In this document: positions 7,565 to 15,786 of the stretch, in pieces
Numbering within the stretch: the first letter of the stretch is position 1
Layout of the letters: each line of letters begins with the position of its first letter
Assembly (NCBI GenBank): GCA_024413875.1
Contig: JAKSVY010000026.1
Span: 1-21,853, forward strand
DNA length: 21,853 bases
Direction: 5' to 3'
DNA from: Bacilli bacterium
GTDB taxonomy: Bacteria > Bacillota_I > Bacilli_A > RFN20 > CAG-826
Position numbers and translations under genes: made by a program
Notes under the pieces: model-generated
What the model was told of the DNA's origin: nothing
Seen by the model: the letters and a program-made list of their open reading frames with translations, nothing else
Databases searched by the model: none

Positions 7565-8320
7565 ATGGAAAAAGAGAAAAAACCAAAATCGAAACTTAGA
7601 AAGATACTCGACGGTCTTGTCGTTGGTGTTTTCGGTTCTTTGATGGTGTTAGTTCTCGCGTTCAATATTATTAATAGGGTTTCTTCGTCAAGAGGAGATG
7701 GGATGGTATTTGGAATGCAATATCCTGTTGTCCTTACTGACTCAATGGAACCCGAATATATGGTTAAAGACGTTCTTATCGTTAAGAAAGTCAAACCAGC
7801 TGATATTAACAAAGGTGATGATATTTCCTTCTATTACGATATCGAAAGAAATGGTAAAGAAAGAAGTGTTACCCACCGTATATCAGACATTGTTGTTGAT
7901 ATGAGCAAAGCTGAGGGTCAAGGAAGATATACCTTTACAGCTCATGGTATCAACAAACAATCTGAACAATGTGGTGGTGGAGATTGTACATATCAAACCC
8001 AAACATTTAACGAAACAAAAGTCATTGGAAGAGTTGTTAAAAGATCAGGATTCCTCACTGGCTACTACAAAGTATCAACATCACTAATTGGTCTTATCGG
8101 ATTTATCTTAGTGCCATGTCTATATCTTGTAGTTACAAGTGTCATTGATATCACAAAGACACTTCGAGAAAGTGAACAGGCTGAAGAACTCGGTATTAAC
8201 ACAGTTGACGCAATTCCAATTGAGCCAAATAAAGATGATCCGCTAGCAGGATTATCCGAAGAAGAAAAAGAAGCTTTAAAAAAGCAAATGCTAGATGAAA
8301 TATTAGGAGGGAAGAAATAA
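7565..8320 (+). CDS. Signal peptidase I, SipW/ER type, with cytoplasmic tail
   Basis: 251 residues: TM1 about 15-36, an external catalytic domain, TM2 about 170-195, then a 55-residue cytoplasmic tail. Box B is TDSMEPEYMVKD with nucleophile Ser60; box D is KGDDISFYYD; box E is SVTHRISD with His104 in place of the Lys of ordinary bacterial enzymes, the SipW/ER arrangement. The usual GDxNxxxD segment is changed to AHGINKQSEQ, followed by a Cys pair (Cys136, Cys141) that could form an external disulfide. The tail contains VDAIPIE (214-220), also found in the protein at 18019-19623, and ends in GLSEEEKEALKKQML, resembling the tails encoded at 1048 and 6195. In TasA systems a dedicated SipW cleaves the fibre subunits, so the operon's surface proteins are its likely substrates. 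Confidence 0.85.
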   Translation: MEKEKKPKSKLRKILDGLVVGVFGSLMVLVLAFNIINRVSSSRGDGMVFGMQYPVVLTDSMEPEYMVKDVLIVKKVKPADINKGDDISFYYDIERNGKERSVTHRISDIVVDMSKAEGQGRYTFTAHGINKQSEQCGGGDCTYQTQTFNETKVIGRVVKRSGFLTGYYKVSTSLIGLIGFILVPCLYLVVTSVIDITKTLRESEQAEELGINTVDAIPIEPNKDDPLAGLSEEEKEALKKQMLDEILGGKK

Positions 8321-9861
8321 TGAAAAGAAGTAATAACAAAGCTTGGTTAATATTAAGTATTGTTGGTTTCGCTACTTCAATTATTTTGTTTGCAGTATTA
8401 ACAGTACTATCTTTCTTTTATCCAGAACTTATCGCAAATCCTTTTTACATTCTTTCTTATGCGATCGTTGTTCCAGTAATTTTAGCAATTGCCGCTTTAG
8501 CGCTTTCTAAATATTATTCAACAAAGAAAGAACTTAGAAATCTCCGTATTGAAAACCAATATAACTTTGGAAGAGAATGTGATTTCTATAACTACTTAAT
8601 GTTCGCTGATAGAATCAATAAATTAAATAAGACTCACAAGGGTCAAAGTGCATACATTATTTATTTCTCGGCATCTACACTTGAAATCACATTAAATGCT
8701 GAACGTAATGAAGATGCTACTAAATTAAATAACTCAATCGCAGAATATTTAGTTGATTACTTCAAAGCACTTCCTGCAAAGAAGAAAGAAAACATTGTCT
8801 TCTGCTTCTATCATGGTTGTTTTGTTATCTATCTTTACGGTAATGAAGAAGACATGATTGCTTTTAAGGTCGGACTTAGCGACGCAACAACCAATGTTGC
8901 AAGAGCGCAAAACCTTAAAGTTTATGCTCGTCCAATCTTTGGTATTAAATTAGTTGATGAAGAAAAAGACTTATTCAATAACATGGATGATGCTTCTATC
9001 GCACGTAATATCTCTGAAAGAAACTATGATGAATCAACAATTTATTCACCATCTTTTAGAAAGGCTACAACAAAAGAAGAAATCGAAGAAATTGAAGATG
9101 CTATTAGAAATAATGAATTCGTTGTTTACTATCAACCAAAATACCTTTTATCATCAAAGGCATTTAACTCAGCAGAAGCTTTAGTTAGATGGAATAGTAA
9201 GGTTCATGGTTTAGTTGCACCAGGAAAGTTCATCAATAAGGCTGAACTTGGTGGTCTTATTCACGAACTTGATATCTATGTCTTTAGACAAGTTTGCCGC
9301 GATTTAGCGGACCAAAAGAAACGCGGAAGAAGAATCCTTCCAGTATCTGTTAACTTCTCTCAATATGAATTCTATTCACCATCATTCCTTCAAGATATTG
9401 ATACAATCATGAAAGAATTCAATATTGAACCATACAACATTCATGTTGAAATTACTGAACCAACTGCACGTAAAAACGAATTCATGACAATCGCTATCTT
9501 AAATAAGCTTAAAGCTAAAGGTATTAAGATTGCTATGGATGACTATGGCATTGGTTATTCAAACTTAGCAAACTTAAACAAATTACCATTTGATACAGTT
9601 AAGATTGATAAGTCTTATATCGACGGTATTGTTACAAATGTTAAAACACGTGAAATTGTTAAGCTTTTAATCAACTTCTGTCACGCTAACGGTATTGAAG
9701 TTGTTGCAGAAGGTGTTGACTCAGCTGATCAAGTCGATATCTTAAAGAAGATTAAGTGCGACACAATTCAAGGATATTATTTCTCAAAACCTGTTCCTAG
9801 AACTGAGTATGAGAAACTTGTTTCTAAGTCATTCCAAGCATTAGATAAGGAGGAAAGATAA
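8320..9861 (+). CDS. Membrane c-di-GMP phosphodiesterase (degenerate GGDEF, intact EAL)
   Basis: 513 residues. Two TM helices (about 9-32 and 42-64), a GGDEF-fold region (about 88-215) where the signature is replaced by FYHGCF (so no cyclase activity expected), and a complete EAL domain (about 252-505). Catalytic/metal residues are all visible: EAL 286-288, Asn345, Glu377 (HVEITE), the Asp pair 407-408 (DDYGIGYS), KID 428-430, Glu464 (AEGVD), QG 484-485. Expected reaction: c-di-GMP to pGpG at the inner membrane face. The start codon overlaps the previous stop by one base (TAATG), with GGAGGG upstream at 8307-8312. It sits behind a c-di-GMP-type riboswitch, so enzyme and sensor could form a feedback loop (inference). 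Confidence 0.93.
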   Translation: MKRSNNKAWLILSIVGFATSIILFAVLTVLSFFYPELIANPFYILSYAIVVPVILAIAALALSKYYSTKKELRNLRIENQYNFGRECDFYNYLMFADRINKLNKTHKGQSAYIIYFSASTLEITLNAERNEDATKLNNSIAEYLVDYFKALPAKKKENIVFCFYHGCFVIYLYGNEEDMIAFKVGLSDATTNVARAQNLKVYARPIFGIKLVDEEKDLFNNMDDASIARNISERNYDESTIYSPSFRKATTKEEIEEIEDAIRNNEFVVYYQPKYLLSSKAFNSAEALVRWNSKVHGLVAPGKFINKAELGGLIHELDIYVFRQVCRDLADQKKRGRRILPVSVNFSQYEFYSPSFLQDIDTIMKEFNIEPYNIHVEITEPTARKNEFMTIAILNKLKAKGIKIAMDDYGIGYSNLANLNKLPFDTVKIDKSYIDGIVTNVKTREIVKLLINFCHANGIEVVAEGVDSADQVDILKKIKCDTIQGYYFSKPVPRTEYEKLVSKSFQALDKEER

Positions 9862-9863
9862 TT

Positions 9864-10649
9864 ATGTTTTTAATTATTGGTAGTAGCCATGATGATATCT
9901 TGTTCTACGAAACTTCTTTAAAGAATGCTCGTGAAGAAGTCTTAATGAATAAATATCACGCTTTAATCGGTACAATTAACAATCAAGAAGTTATGCTTCT
10001 TTCTGATGTATATACTTCTTACATTACAACTGCTTTATTAACACACATCATTGATAAATACATTATCCTTCTTGTTATCTGTGTTGGCCGTTGCCAAGCA
10101 TTTTCAGATAATCTCAAAGTTGGTCAAGTTGTAATTTCAAGAAACACTATCTTTGGTGATGTTAACCAAGTCGCAGCAGTTAAAGGTAATAGCCTTGGTC
10201 AAATCCCAGGATTTAGTCGTTTCCTTGAAAGCAATGACTTACTTGTTTCAACAATGCATAAGGTCTTTGAACGTATCGGTCTTGATACGGTTAAAGAAGC
10301 AACATTCATTTCTGGATCTATGTTAAGAAATAGCCAAGAATTCGTTCTTAATATTAAAAACGAAAAGGCTACAACAAAGCGTTATGATGAAATTGAAAAG
10401 AAAGAAATCGCTCACTTAGGAGAATCTATCGTTACTGATAGTGAATCTGGCGGTATCGCTCTTGGATGTTCATTATTTGGTATTTCTTACATCACTGTTA
10501 AAGTTGTTGAAGGTATGGCAGGGGATAATGTATCTTTAGATACTTACTTAAAAATACTTAAACAATATTCATATGTCGGTAAGGCAATTCTCTCATTTAT
10601 TGGTGAATTATCACGTAACGACGTTGAAAGAATGGAGGATCAACAATAA
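9864..10649 (+). CDS. MTAN/PNP-fold protein, probably catalytically altered
   Basis: 261 residues resembling the nucleoside phosphorylase/MTA-SAH nucleosidase superfamily. Visible: the N-terminal strand MFLIIGSSHDD, GTINNQEVMLL (36-46), the G-rich CVGRCQAFSDNLKVGQVVIS region (73-92), and the nucleoside-binding stretch TDSESGGIA (191-199). That stretch aligns with VDMEATAIA of E. coli MTAN, so the ribose-binding Glu (194) is kept. The expected S-D general acid that follows appears as VEGMAG, so the catalytic Asp seems lost, and the first Glu is Asp. It may bind a nucleoside or nucleotide without cleaving it, or use another chemistry. AAGGAGG (9849-9855) gives a good start. Position between two c-di-GMP-type proteins suggests a nucleotide-sensing role (inference). 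Confidence 0.65.
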   Translation: MFLIIGSSHDDILFYETSLKNAREEVLMNKYHALIGTINNQEVMLLSDVYTSYITTALLTHIIDKYIILLVICVGRCQAFSDNLKVGQVVISRNTIFGDVNQVAAVKGNSLGQIPGFSRFLESNDLLVSTMHKVFERIGLDTVKEATFISGSMLRNSQEFVLNIKNEKATTKRYDEIEKKEIAHLGESIVTDSESGGIALGCSLFGISYITVKVVEGMAGDNVSLDTYLKILKQYSYVGKAILSFIGELSRNDVERMEDQQ

Positions 10650-13600
10650 TGAAACCTAGAAGATTTAAAACATCATTAAAGAACCTCCTTAATGTCGCAA
10701 TTATTGCATCTCTTGTTCTTGGCTCACTTGCTTTCCTTACATTAGGATTTGCTATTGTCTCATACGCTCTTAACTTAGGTAAAGCAGTTACAAGTCTTGC
10801 CTTTGTTTTAGTGGGTTTAGTAGTAATCTTCCTCATCGTAGATATTGCAATTCTTATCACTGTTCAAAAGAAGGTCTATCATGATAACCTCCTTCAAACA
10901 ATTAGAGATAACTTAGTTGCATTATCAAACAAAAAGAAAGCTGTTTTAGTCCATGACCAAGAAACAGTCATCTCAGATTTCAAGGAATTAAATTTACTCC
11001 TTGATGAAACAATTAGAATTTGTGATCAAACAATTGTTTATAACAAAATTACTAACTATAACGAAATCGGAATTGAATTCATCAATGACTCAAAATATGT
11101 TTGTTCATATGAATCATTAACATCAAAAATCCCTGATTTAATTCTCGGTAATGAAATGTTTAGATGTGCTTTCGTTGATTTATTCTACGAAGTAGGTAAA
11201 AACGCTAAGTTAGATGAAGAAACAGAAACTAGACTTACTAAGACAATTATTCATGAACTTAAGTATGAAAATATCTTAATTGCTAAACACGCGGGTGCTA
11301 ACCCAGGATTCTTAGTATATGTTCCACACTTTGAATCTATTTCTCAATTAGGTGAAGAAGTCGATTTATTACTTCGTAATTTATCAATCATTCAACCAAC
11401 TGAAACAGGTACAGAAGTTGTAATGTGTAAGGCCGCTGTTGTTGCTTACCCATTCTCAGAAATTACTAACATCTTAGCGGACTTAAAGTATGCTGCTAAG
11501 CAAAACAAGATTCTTTCAATCTTCCTTCCACCTTATCAAGCAAAACAAAATGATAATCTTCTTCAATCAACAATGAACCTTGCAAACGTTACAAGATTCC
11601 TTCAAAAGTTTGCATCTCTTACATTCGATGAAAAAGATTTATCTTCTAACTCTAAAAAGGTTAATAAAGTTTTAAGCCAAGTTACTGACTATTATGGTTT
11701 TGAAACATCTGGTTTGATTTACTATAACGACGCTCAAGAAAAGTTTGAAGTGGCTTATGAATACTCACTTCAAGGATTATCGCTTTTCAATAAGGGTGAA
11801 TTAGTAGATGCTAACCTTGTTAACGTTATTGATAGAGTAAAAGATGATGATATGTCATATTACTTCTCAAATAGAAAACACGTTAACTCATTACTTGCTG
11901 GATATCTTGACTATTACATGATTTCTTCAGGTCAATTCTATGTAATTAGAGACGCTAATAGAATCTATGGTCTTGTCTATTTCTTAAATAGAAATAAAGA
12001 AGTTAACCTTGATGCTTACTTAAGAGAAGGTTTATTAACATTCTCATACTTCATCTCTTCTTACGCTCGTGAAATCTTAACAAGAATGGGTGCTAAGAAC
12101 TCAGATATTAGATTTAACGATATTGCTCGTTTAACAAACACAAAACTTTATTCTATTGATAAAGAATCATACCGTTTAGTTTATATCTCTGATGCTTTAC
12201 AAGATGTTATTCCAGAAGCAACTCTTAGAAAACCATGTTACGAAGTGTTATATGGATTAAAGGAACCTTGTGAAAACTGTCCTTTGATTGCACGTAATAG
12301 AAAAGTTGCCGCTCTTGGTGGCACTAAATACGAAACTAGTGTTGCTATTAAGCATAACGATGATGATACTGTCTCATTAATGCTTATAGAACATAACGAA
12401 AAAGCTGTATCTAGAGATAGATACGATCCATCATTACTCATTAATACTTATTCATCATTCATTGATAGAATTGATAATGCATTTATTGATGGTACTAAAG
12501 GATACGTTCTCTTATTAACATTAGATAACATTAAAGAAATTATCGAAGTCTATGGTAATGAAGGTTATTCAACATTAATTAAAGACTTCTCAAAGAAAGT
12601 TTCTTCAAAGTTAAAACACATTAATAATATCTATCTTTATAGAGATAACGTCTTAGCAGTAGTGCTCCCTGAAGCTAATAGACACACAGTCATTGATGAT
12701 GTAGAAAACTTATTCAAGATTTCAAAAGAAACAATGATTGATGATATGAATGTTCAATTAAACATTTCTTACATCACAAACAAATATCCAGAAGCATTTA
12801 AGAATGTCACGGATGTTATTAAGAGCATTGATAAGAAACTTACTAAGTTTGTTGATCCTAAGCGTAGTGATTATCTTTACTTCACAGAAACAGGTTATTC
12901 TAGACAAGCATCTAGAGAAGCCTTCATTCTTGATGTTATTGATGCATCATTTGTTAAAGATACATTCGGTGTTCGTTTACAACCTGAAATTAACACAAAA
13001 CACCGCATTTACGGCGCAGAAACTCTTATTAGATTAACTGATACCTATCGCGATATTGTTCTCCCTACAGGAGAAGTTATCATGGTTGGTGAACGTCATA
13101 ATAAGATTAACATCATTACTGATGCTTTAATTAACACAATTGGTAACTTATATAGAGATAATGGTTATCAAACATTCAAGTCACACGGTCTTGAAAATAT
13201 CTCAATTAACACAAACGTCGATTATTTAAGAGATGGAAACTTACTTGAAAAATTAGGATCACTTGCAAAAGCTTATATGATTCCAAGAGACTTCCTTGCC
13301 CTTGAATTCTCTGAAGTTGATGTTTATAACAACAAAGAAGAATTCGCTATGCTTGCAAAGAAGATTCGTGGATGCGATGTTCAAATCATTGTTGACCACT
13401 ATACAGGTAATAAGTTAAGTGTTGAAGAACTTAAGAAATATGATGTTTCACAAATTAAGTTTGAATATTCATTAATCAAGTCAATTACACTTTATAAGTC
13501 AGATCTTGATAGAGTTTCATTACTCTCAAGAGCCGCTAGTGACTCAGCTATTAAGCCAGTTCTTATCGGTATTGAAGCACCTCTTCAATATGAACTTGTT

Positions 13601-13699
13601 AAAGATAACTGTGGTGACTTCCTCATTCAAGGTGAACTCTTATGTGGACCTCTTGAACCAGAAGACTTCATCAAGACTCTTAACAAGATGAATAAATAG
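10649..13699 (+). CDS. Large membrane signalling protein with PAS-like, degenerate GGDEF and degenerate EAL domains
   Basis: 1016 residues. Two TM helices (about 14-40, 47-73), a long cytosolic region including a GAF-like stretch (about 330-490), a PAS-like segment with Cys530, Cys541 and Cys544 (PCYEVL...EPCENCPL), then a GGDEF-fold domain (about 600-745) whose signature is replaced by YRDNVL. The C-terminal EAL-fold domain (about 775-1010) has lost catalysis: the motif is AETL, the Asp pair is DHYTG, KID is KFE, AEGVE is GIEAP; only a QG near residue 1000 remains. It is therefore probably a c-di-GMP receptor, scaffold or regulator, not an enzyme. It overlaps the preceding stop by one base and has ATGGAGG upstream. 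Last gene of the operon. Confidence 0.8.
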   Translation: MKPRRFKTSLKNLLNVAIIASLVLGSLAFLTLGFAIVSYALNLGKAVTSLAFVLVGLVVIFLIVDIAILITVQKKVYHDNLLQTIRDNLVALSNKKKAVLVHDQETVISDFKELNLLLDETIRICDQTIVYNKITNYNEIGIEFINDSKYVCSYESLTSKIPDLILGNEMFRCAFVDLFYEVGKNAKLDEETETRLTKTIIHELKYENILIAKHAGANPGFLVYVPHFESISQLGEEVDLLLRNLSIIQPTETGTEVVMCKAAVVAYPFSEITNILADLKYAAKQNKILSIFLPPYQAKQNDNLLQSTMNLANVTRFLQKFASLTFDEKDLSSNSKKVNKVLSQVTDYYGFETSGLIYYNDAQEKFEVAYEYSLQGLSLFNKGELVDANLVNVIDRVKDDDMSYYFSNRKHVNSLLAGYLDYYMISSGQFYVIRDANRIYGLVYFLNRNKEVNLDAYLREGLLTFSYFISSYAREILTRMGAKNSDIRFNDIARLTNTKLYSIDKESYRLVYISDALQDVIPEATLRKPCYEVLYGLKEPCENCPLIARNRKVAALGGTKYETSVAIKHNDDDTVSLMLIEHNEKAVSRDRYDPSLLINTYSSFIDRIDNAFIDGTKGYVLLLTLDNIKEIIEVYGNEGYSTLIKDFSKKVSSKLKHINNIYLYRDNVLAVVLPEANRHTVIDDVENLFKISKETMIDDMNVQLNISYITNKYPEAFKNVTDVIKSIDKKLTKFVDPKRSDYLYFTETGYSRQASREAFILDVIDASFVKDTFGVRLQPEINTKHRIYGAETLIRLTDTYRDIVLPTGEVIMVGERHNKINIITDALINTIGNLYRDNGYQTFKSHGLENISINTNVDYLRDGNLLEKLGSLAKAYMIPRDFLALEFSEVDVYNNKEEFAMLAKKIRGCDVQIIVDHYTGNKLSVEELKKYDVSQIKFEYSLIKSITLYKSDLDRVSLLSRAASDSAIKPVLIGIEAPLQYELVKDNCGDFLIQGELLCGPLEPEDFIKTLNKMNK

Positions 13700-13712
13700 T
13701 TCATATTAAATT

Positions 13713-13745
13713 AAAAGTTGGTATGCAAAACGTACCAACTTTTAT
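13713..13745 (+). terminator. Strong intrinsic terminator of the 12-kb operon
   Basis: AAAAGTTGGTA (13713-13723) pairs with TACCAACTTTT (13733-13743); two further pairs can extend into the loop. The A/T ends make it potentially bidirectional. Confidence 0.9.
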
Positions 13746-13795
13746 TTAAAAATAAAACAGTTAGCAAAGACAACTTTTTAATTGTAATTTTCCTA

Positions 13796-13824
13796 TTTAT
13801 ATTTGTTAACTTCTATAATATAAT
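13796..13824 (+). promoter_or_regulatory. Putative promoter of the FAD-dependent dehydrogenase gene
   Basis: TTTATA (13796-13801), a 17-bp spacer and a perfect TATAAT (13819-13824). A second overlapping TATAAT begins at 13814. Predicted start about 13831, giving a leader of roughly 65 nt. Confidence 0.55.
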
Positions 13825-13829
13825 CAGTT

Positions 13830-13872
13830 GTAAGAATTTTCTTACATCCTAAGTTCCTATTCGGGACTTTTT
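13830..13872 (+). promoter_or_regulatory. Leader with hairpin plus terminator-like hairpin (possible attenuator)
   Basis: Between the promoter and the ribosome binding site lie GTAAGAA/TTCTTAC (13830-13845) and then AAGTTCC/GGGACTT (13851-13869) followed directly by TTTTT (13868-13872), the shape of an intrinsic terminator. If the upstream promoter is right, most transcripts would stop before the gene unless the hairpin is relieved. No known riboswitch recognised. Confidence 0.5.
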
Positions 13873-13895
13873 ATATGCCCTTTGGAGGAAATAAT

Positions 13896-15317
13896 ATGAA
13901 TAAATATGATGTAATTATTGTCGGAAGTGGTCCAGCTGGCTATTTTTGTGCTTATGAATTATTACAAAAGAAACCAGACGCTAAAGTATTAGTAGTTGAA
14001 AAAGGTGTCGATATCTTCTCAAGACAATGTCCAATCATTGCTGGAAAACTTGATAAATGTCCAGTTGATAAAAAGACAGGTAGAACAGGTTGTTACCCAG
14101 CATGCCGTATCACATCAGGATTTGGTGGTGCAGGCGCATTCTCAGATGGTAAGTTCAATATCACATCTGAATTCGGTGGTTGGTTAAGCGACTATATTTC
14201 TGATGATGAAGTATTAGACTTAATTAAGTATGTTGATGATATCAACTTAAAGTATGGTGCGACAGAAGTTATTACTGATCCATACAATGAAAAAGTAAGA
14301 CAAATCGAATTAAAAGGTATGTCAGTCGGTCTTAAGCTCTTACGTAGTAAGGTAAGACACTTAGGTACAGAAGAAAACATTAGAATTCTTGGTAAAATCT
14401 ACAATGATTTAAAAGAAGTTGTTGAATTTAGATTCAAAACAGAAGTTTCAGATTTAATCATTGAAAACGATCAAATCAAAGGTATCAAGATTGGTGAAGA
14501 AGAAGTCTTTGCTGATAGTGTTGTTCTCGCTGTTGGACGTGATGGTTCTTCTTGGCTTGCAACTCTTTATGACAAATATCAAATCCCAACATCAAACAAC
14601 CAAATCGATATTGGTGTTCGTGTTGAAACATCTGATATCGTTATGCGTGAAATCAACGAGGAATTATATGAAGGTAAATTCATTTACCGTACATCAGTTG
14701 GCACATTAGTAAGAACATTCTGTTCTAATCCAAGTGGTTATGTTGTTGTAGAAAATAACTCAGGTGTTATTAACGCAAACGGACACGCTTTCTCAAAGAA
14801 AGAAATGGGTTCTACAAATACAAACTTTGCTTTACTTGTTTCTCACCACTTTGATGAACCATTCAAAAACCCTAATGAATATGGTAAATCAATCTCTAAG
14901 CTTGCTAACCAATTATCATGTGGTTCAGTTATTGTCCAAAAGTTTGGTGATATCAAAAAGGGTAGAAGAACAAACTATAAGAGATTAAGAGATGGATTTA
15001 TCAAACCAACACTTAAAGAAGCTGTACCAGGCGATTTAGCCTTAGTTCTTCCATATAAGACACTTAAGTCTTTAGTTGAAATGATTGAAGCTCTCGATAC
15101 AGTTACACCAGGTATTGCTACAGAACACACATTATTCTATGGTGTTGAAGCTAAATACTACAGTGCTCGTCCAGTTATGAATAACAAACTTGAAACTGAA
15201 AAGATTCCAAATCTCTACATTATTGGTGATGGTGCAGGTGTTACACGTGGTCTTGCTCAAGCTGGATCTTCAGGTGTCTATGTGGCACGTAATATCTTAG
15301 AAAAGAAAGTACATTAA
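13896..15317 (+). CDS. FAD-dependent dehydrogenase, COG2509-like
   Basis: 473 residues from the ATG at 13896, chosen over an in-frame ATG at 13875 because TGGAGGAA (13883-13890) is ideally spaced for it. The N-terminal Rossmann motif VIIVGSGPAGYFCAYEL binds FAD. The cysteine-containing stretch CPVDKKTGRTGCYPACR and the glycine-rich SGFGGAGAFSDGKFNI (about 76-91) are typical of the uncharacterised NAD(P)/FAD-dependent dehydrogenase family COG2509. The C-terminal YIIGDGAGVTRGLAQAG is the second FAD-contact motif. Substrate unknown. Single-gene transcript with its own leader and terminator; soluble, cytosolic. Confidence 0.85.
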   Translation: MNKYDVIIVGSGPAGYFCAYELLQKKPDAKVLVVEKGVDIFSRQCPIIAGKLDKCPVDKKTGRTGCYPACRITSGFGGAGAFSDGKFNITSEFGGWLSDYISDDEVLDLIKYVDDINLKYGATEVITDPYNEKVRQIELKGMSVGLKLLRSKVRHLGTEENIRILGKIYNDLKEVVEFRFKTEVSDLIIENDQIKGIKIGEEEVFADSVVLAVGRDGSSWLATLYDKYQIPTSNNQIDIGVRVETSDIVMREINEELYEGKFIYRTSVGTLVRTFCSNPSGYVVVENNSGVINANGHAFSKKEMGSTNTNFALLVSHHFDEPFKNPNEYGKSISKLANQLSCGSVIVQKFGDIKKGRRTNYKRLRDGFIKPTLKEAVPGDLALVLPYKTLKSLVEMIEALDTVTPGIATEHTLFYGVEAKYYSARPVMNNKLETEKIPNLYIIGDGAGVTRGLAQAGSSGVYVARNILEKKVH

Positions 15318-15322
15318 AATAT

Positions 15323-15345
15323 AGCCCTCAAATTGAGGGCTTTTT
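15323..15345 (+). terminator. Intrinsic terminator
   Basis: AGCCCTCA (15323-15330) pairs with TGAGGGCT (15334-15341) around AAT, followed by T5. It lies between convergent genes and may serve both, though the minus-strand T run is interrupted. Confidence 0.9.
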
Positions 15346-15354
15346 AAAAAAAGT

Positions 15355-15786
15355 TTATTTTGTATCACGTGATACAATGGAACTATTTTTAGCAGTTTCG
15401 CATGCTTTAGATATATCTAGGCTATGAAGAACATCATAGTTGTCACACAAGTATTCAATAGGTATTTCTTTCCAAGCCACAATGGATGCTACTTTGTACA
15501 AATAACAGTAATATCGATAAAAATAACCAATAAAATGTAATAATGGATAGGTGAATGTAGTAACCTCTTTTGCTTTAGAAATTTTCTTTAATTTCGAAAC
15601 AATGATGGCTTGATCTTCGTAGTTATCAAAATATACACCTTCATCCATATTTTTTGCATATATTGATTTCATGTATCTGCCGATGAAATCTTTTTCATCA
15701 AGCTTCTCATCGATGCATGATTTGAATATACTTGCCTGGATTGAGCATAGTTTTAATGCTTCTTTTTCATTATTTAAGTAATTCAT
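15355..15786 (-). CDS. Small partner protein of the HTH-DUF3990 gene
   Basis: 143 residues, no TM. Family not firmly recognised. The N-terminal part (KLDEKDFIGRYMKSIYAKNMDEG) resembles small helical proteins encoded next to DUF3990 genes, where a phrase like FIxxYMxSxxAxxxD recurs, and the rest is Tyr/Leu-rich and helical. Its start overlaps the end of the upstream HTH-DUF3990 gene by 17 bp, so the two are co-translated. The last codons (IVSRDTK and stop) are written by an 18-bp palindrome identical to the operator-like site in front of the module. An antitoxin or modifier role for the ART-like partner is likely from layout but not proven. Confidence 0.6.
   Translation of the reverse strand: MNYLNNEKEALKLCSIQASIFKSCIDEKLDEKDFIGRYMKSIYAKNMDEGVYFDNYEDQAIIVSKLKKISKAKEVTTFTYPLLHFIGYFYRYYCYLYKVASIVAWKEIPIEYLCDNYDVLHSLDISKACETAKNSSIVSRDTK
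15360..15377. repeat. 18-bp perfect palindrome, copy 1 (3' end of module)
   Basis: TTGTATCACGTGATACAA, identical to the copy at 16629-16646. It lies inside the C-terminal codons of the partner gene. The pair brackets the module. Confidence 0.95.
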
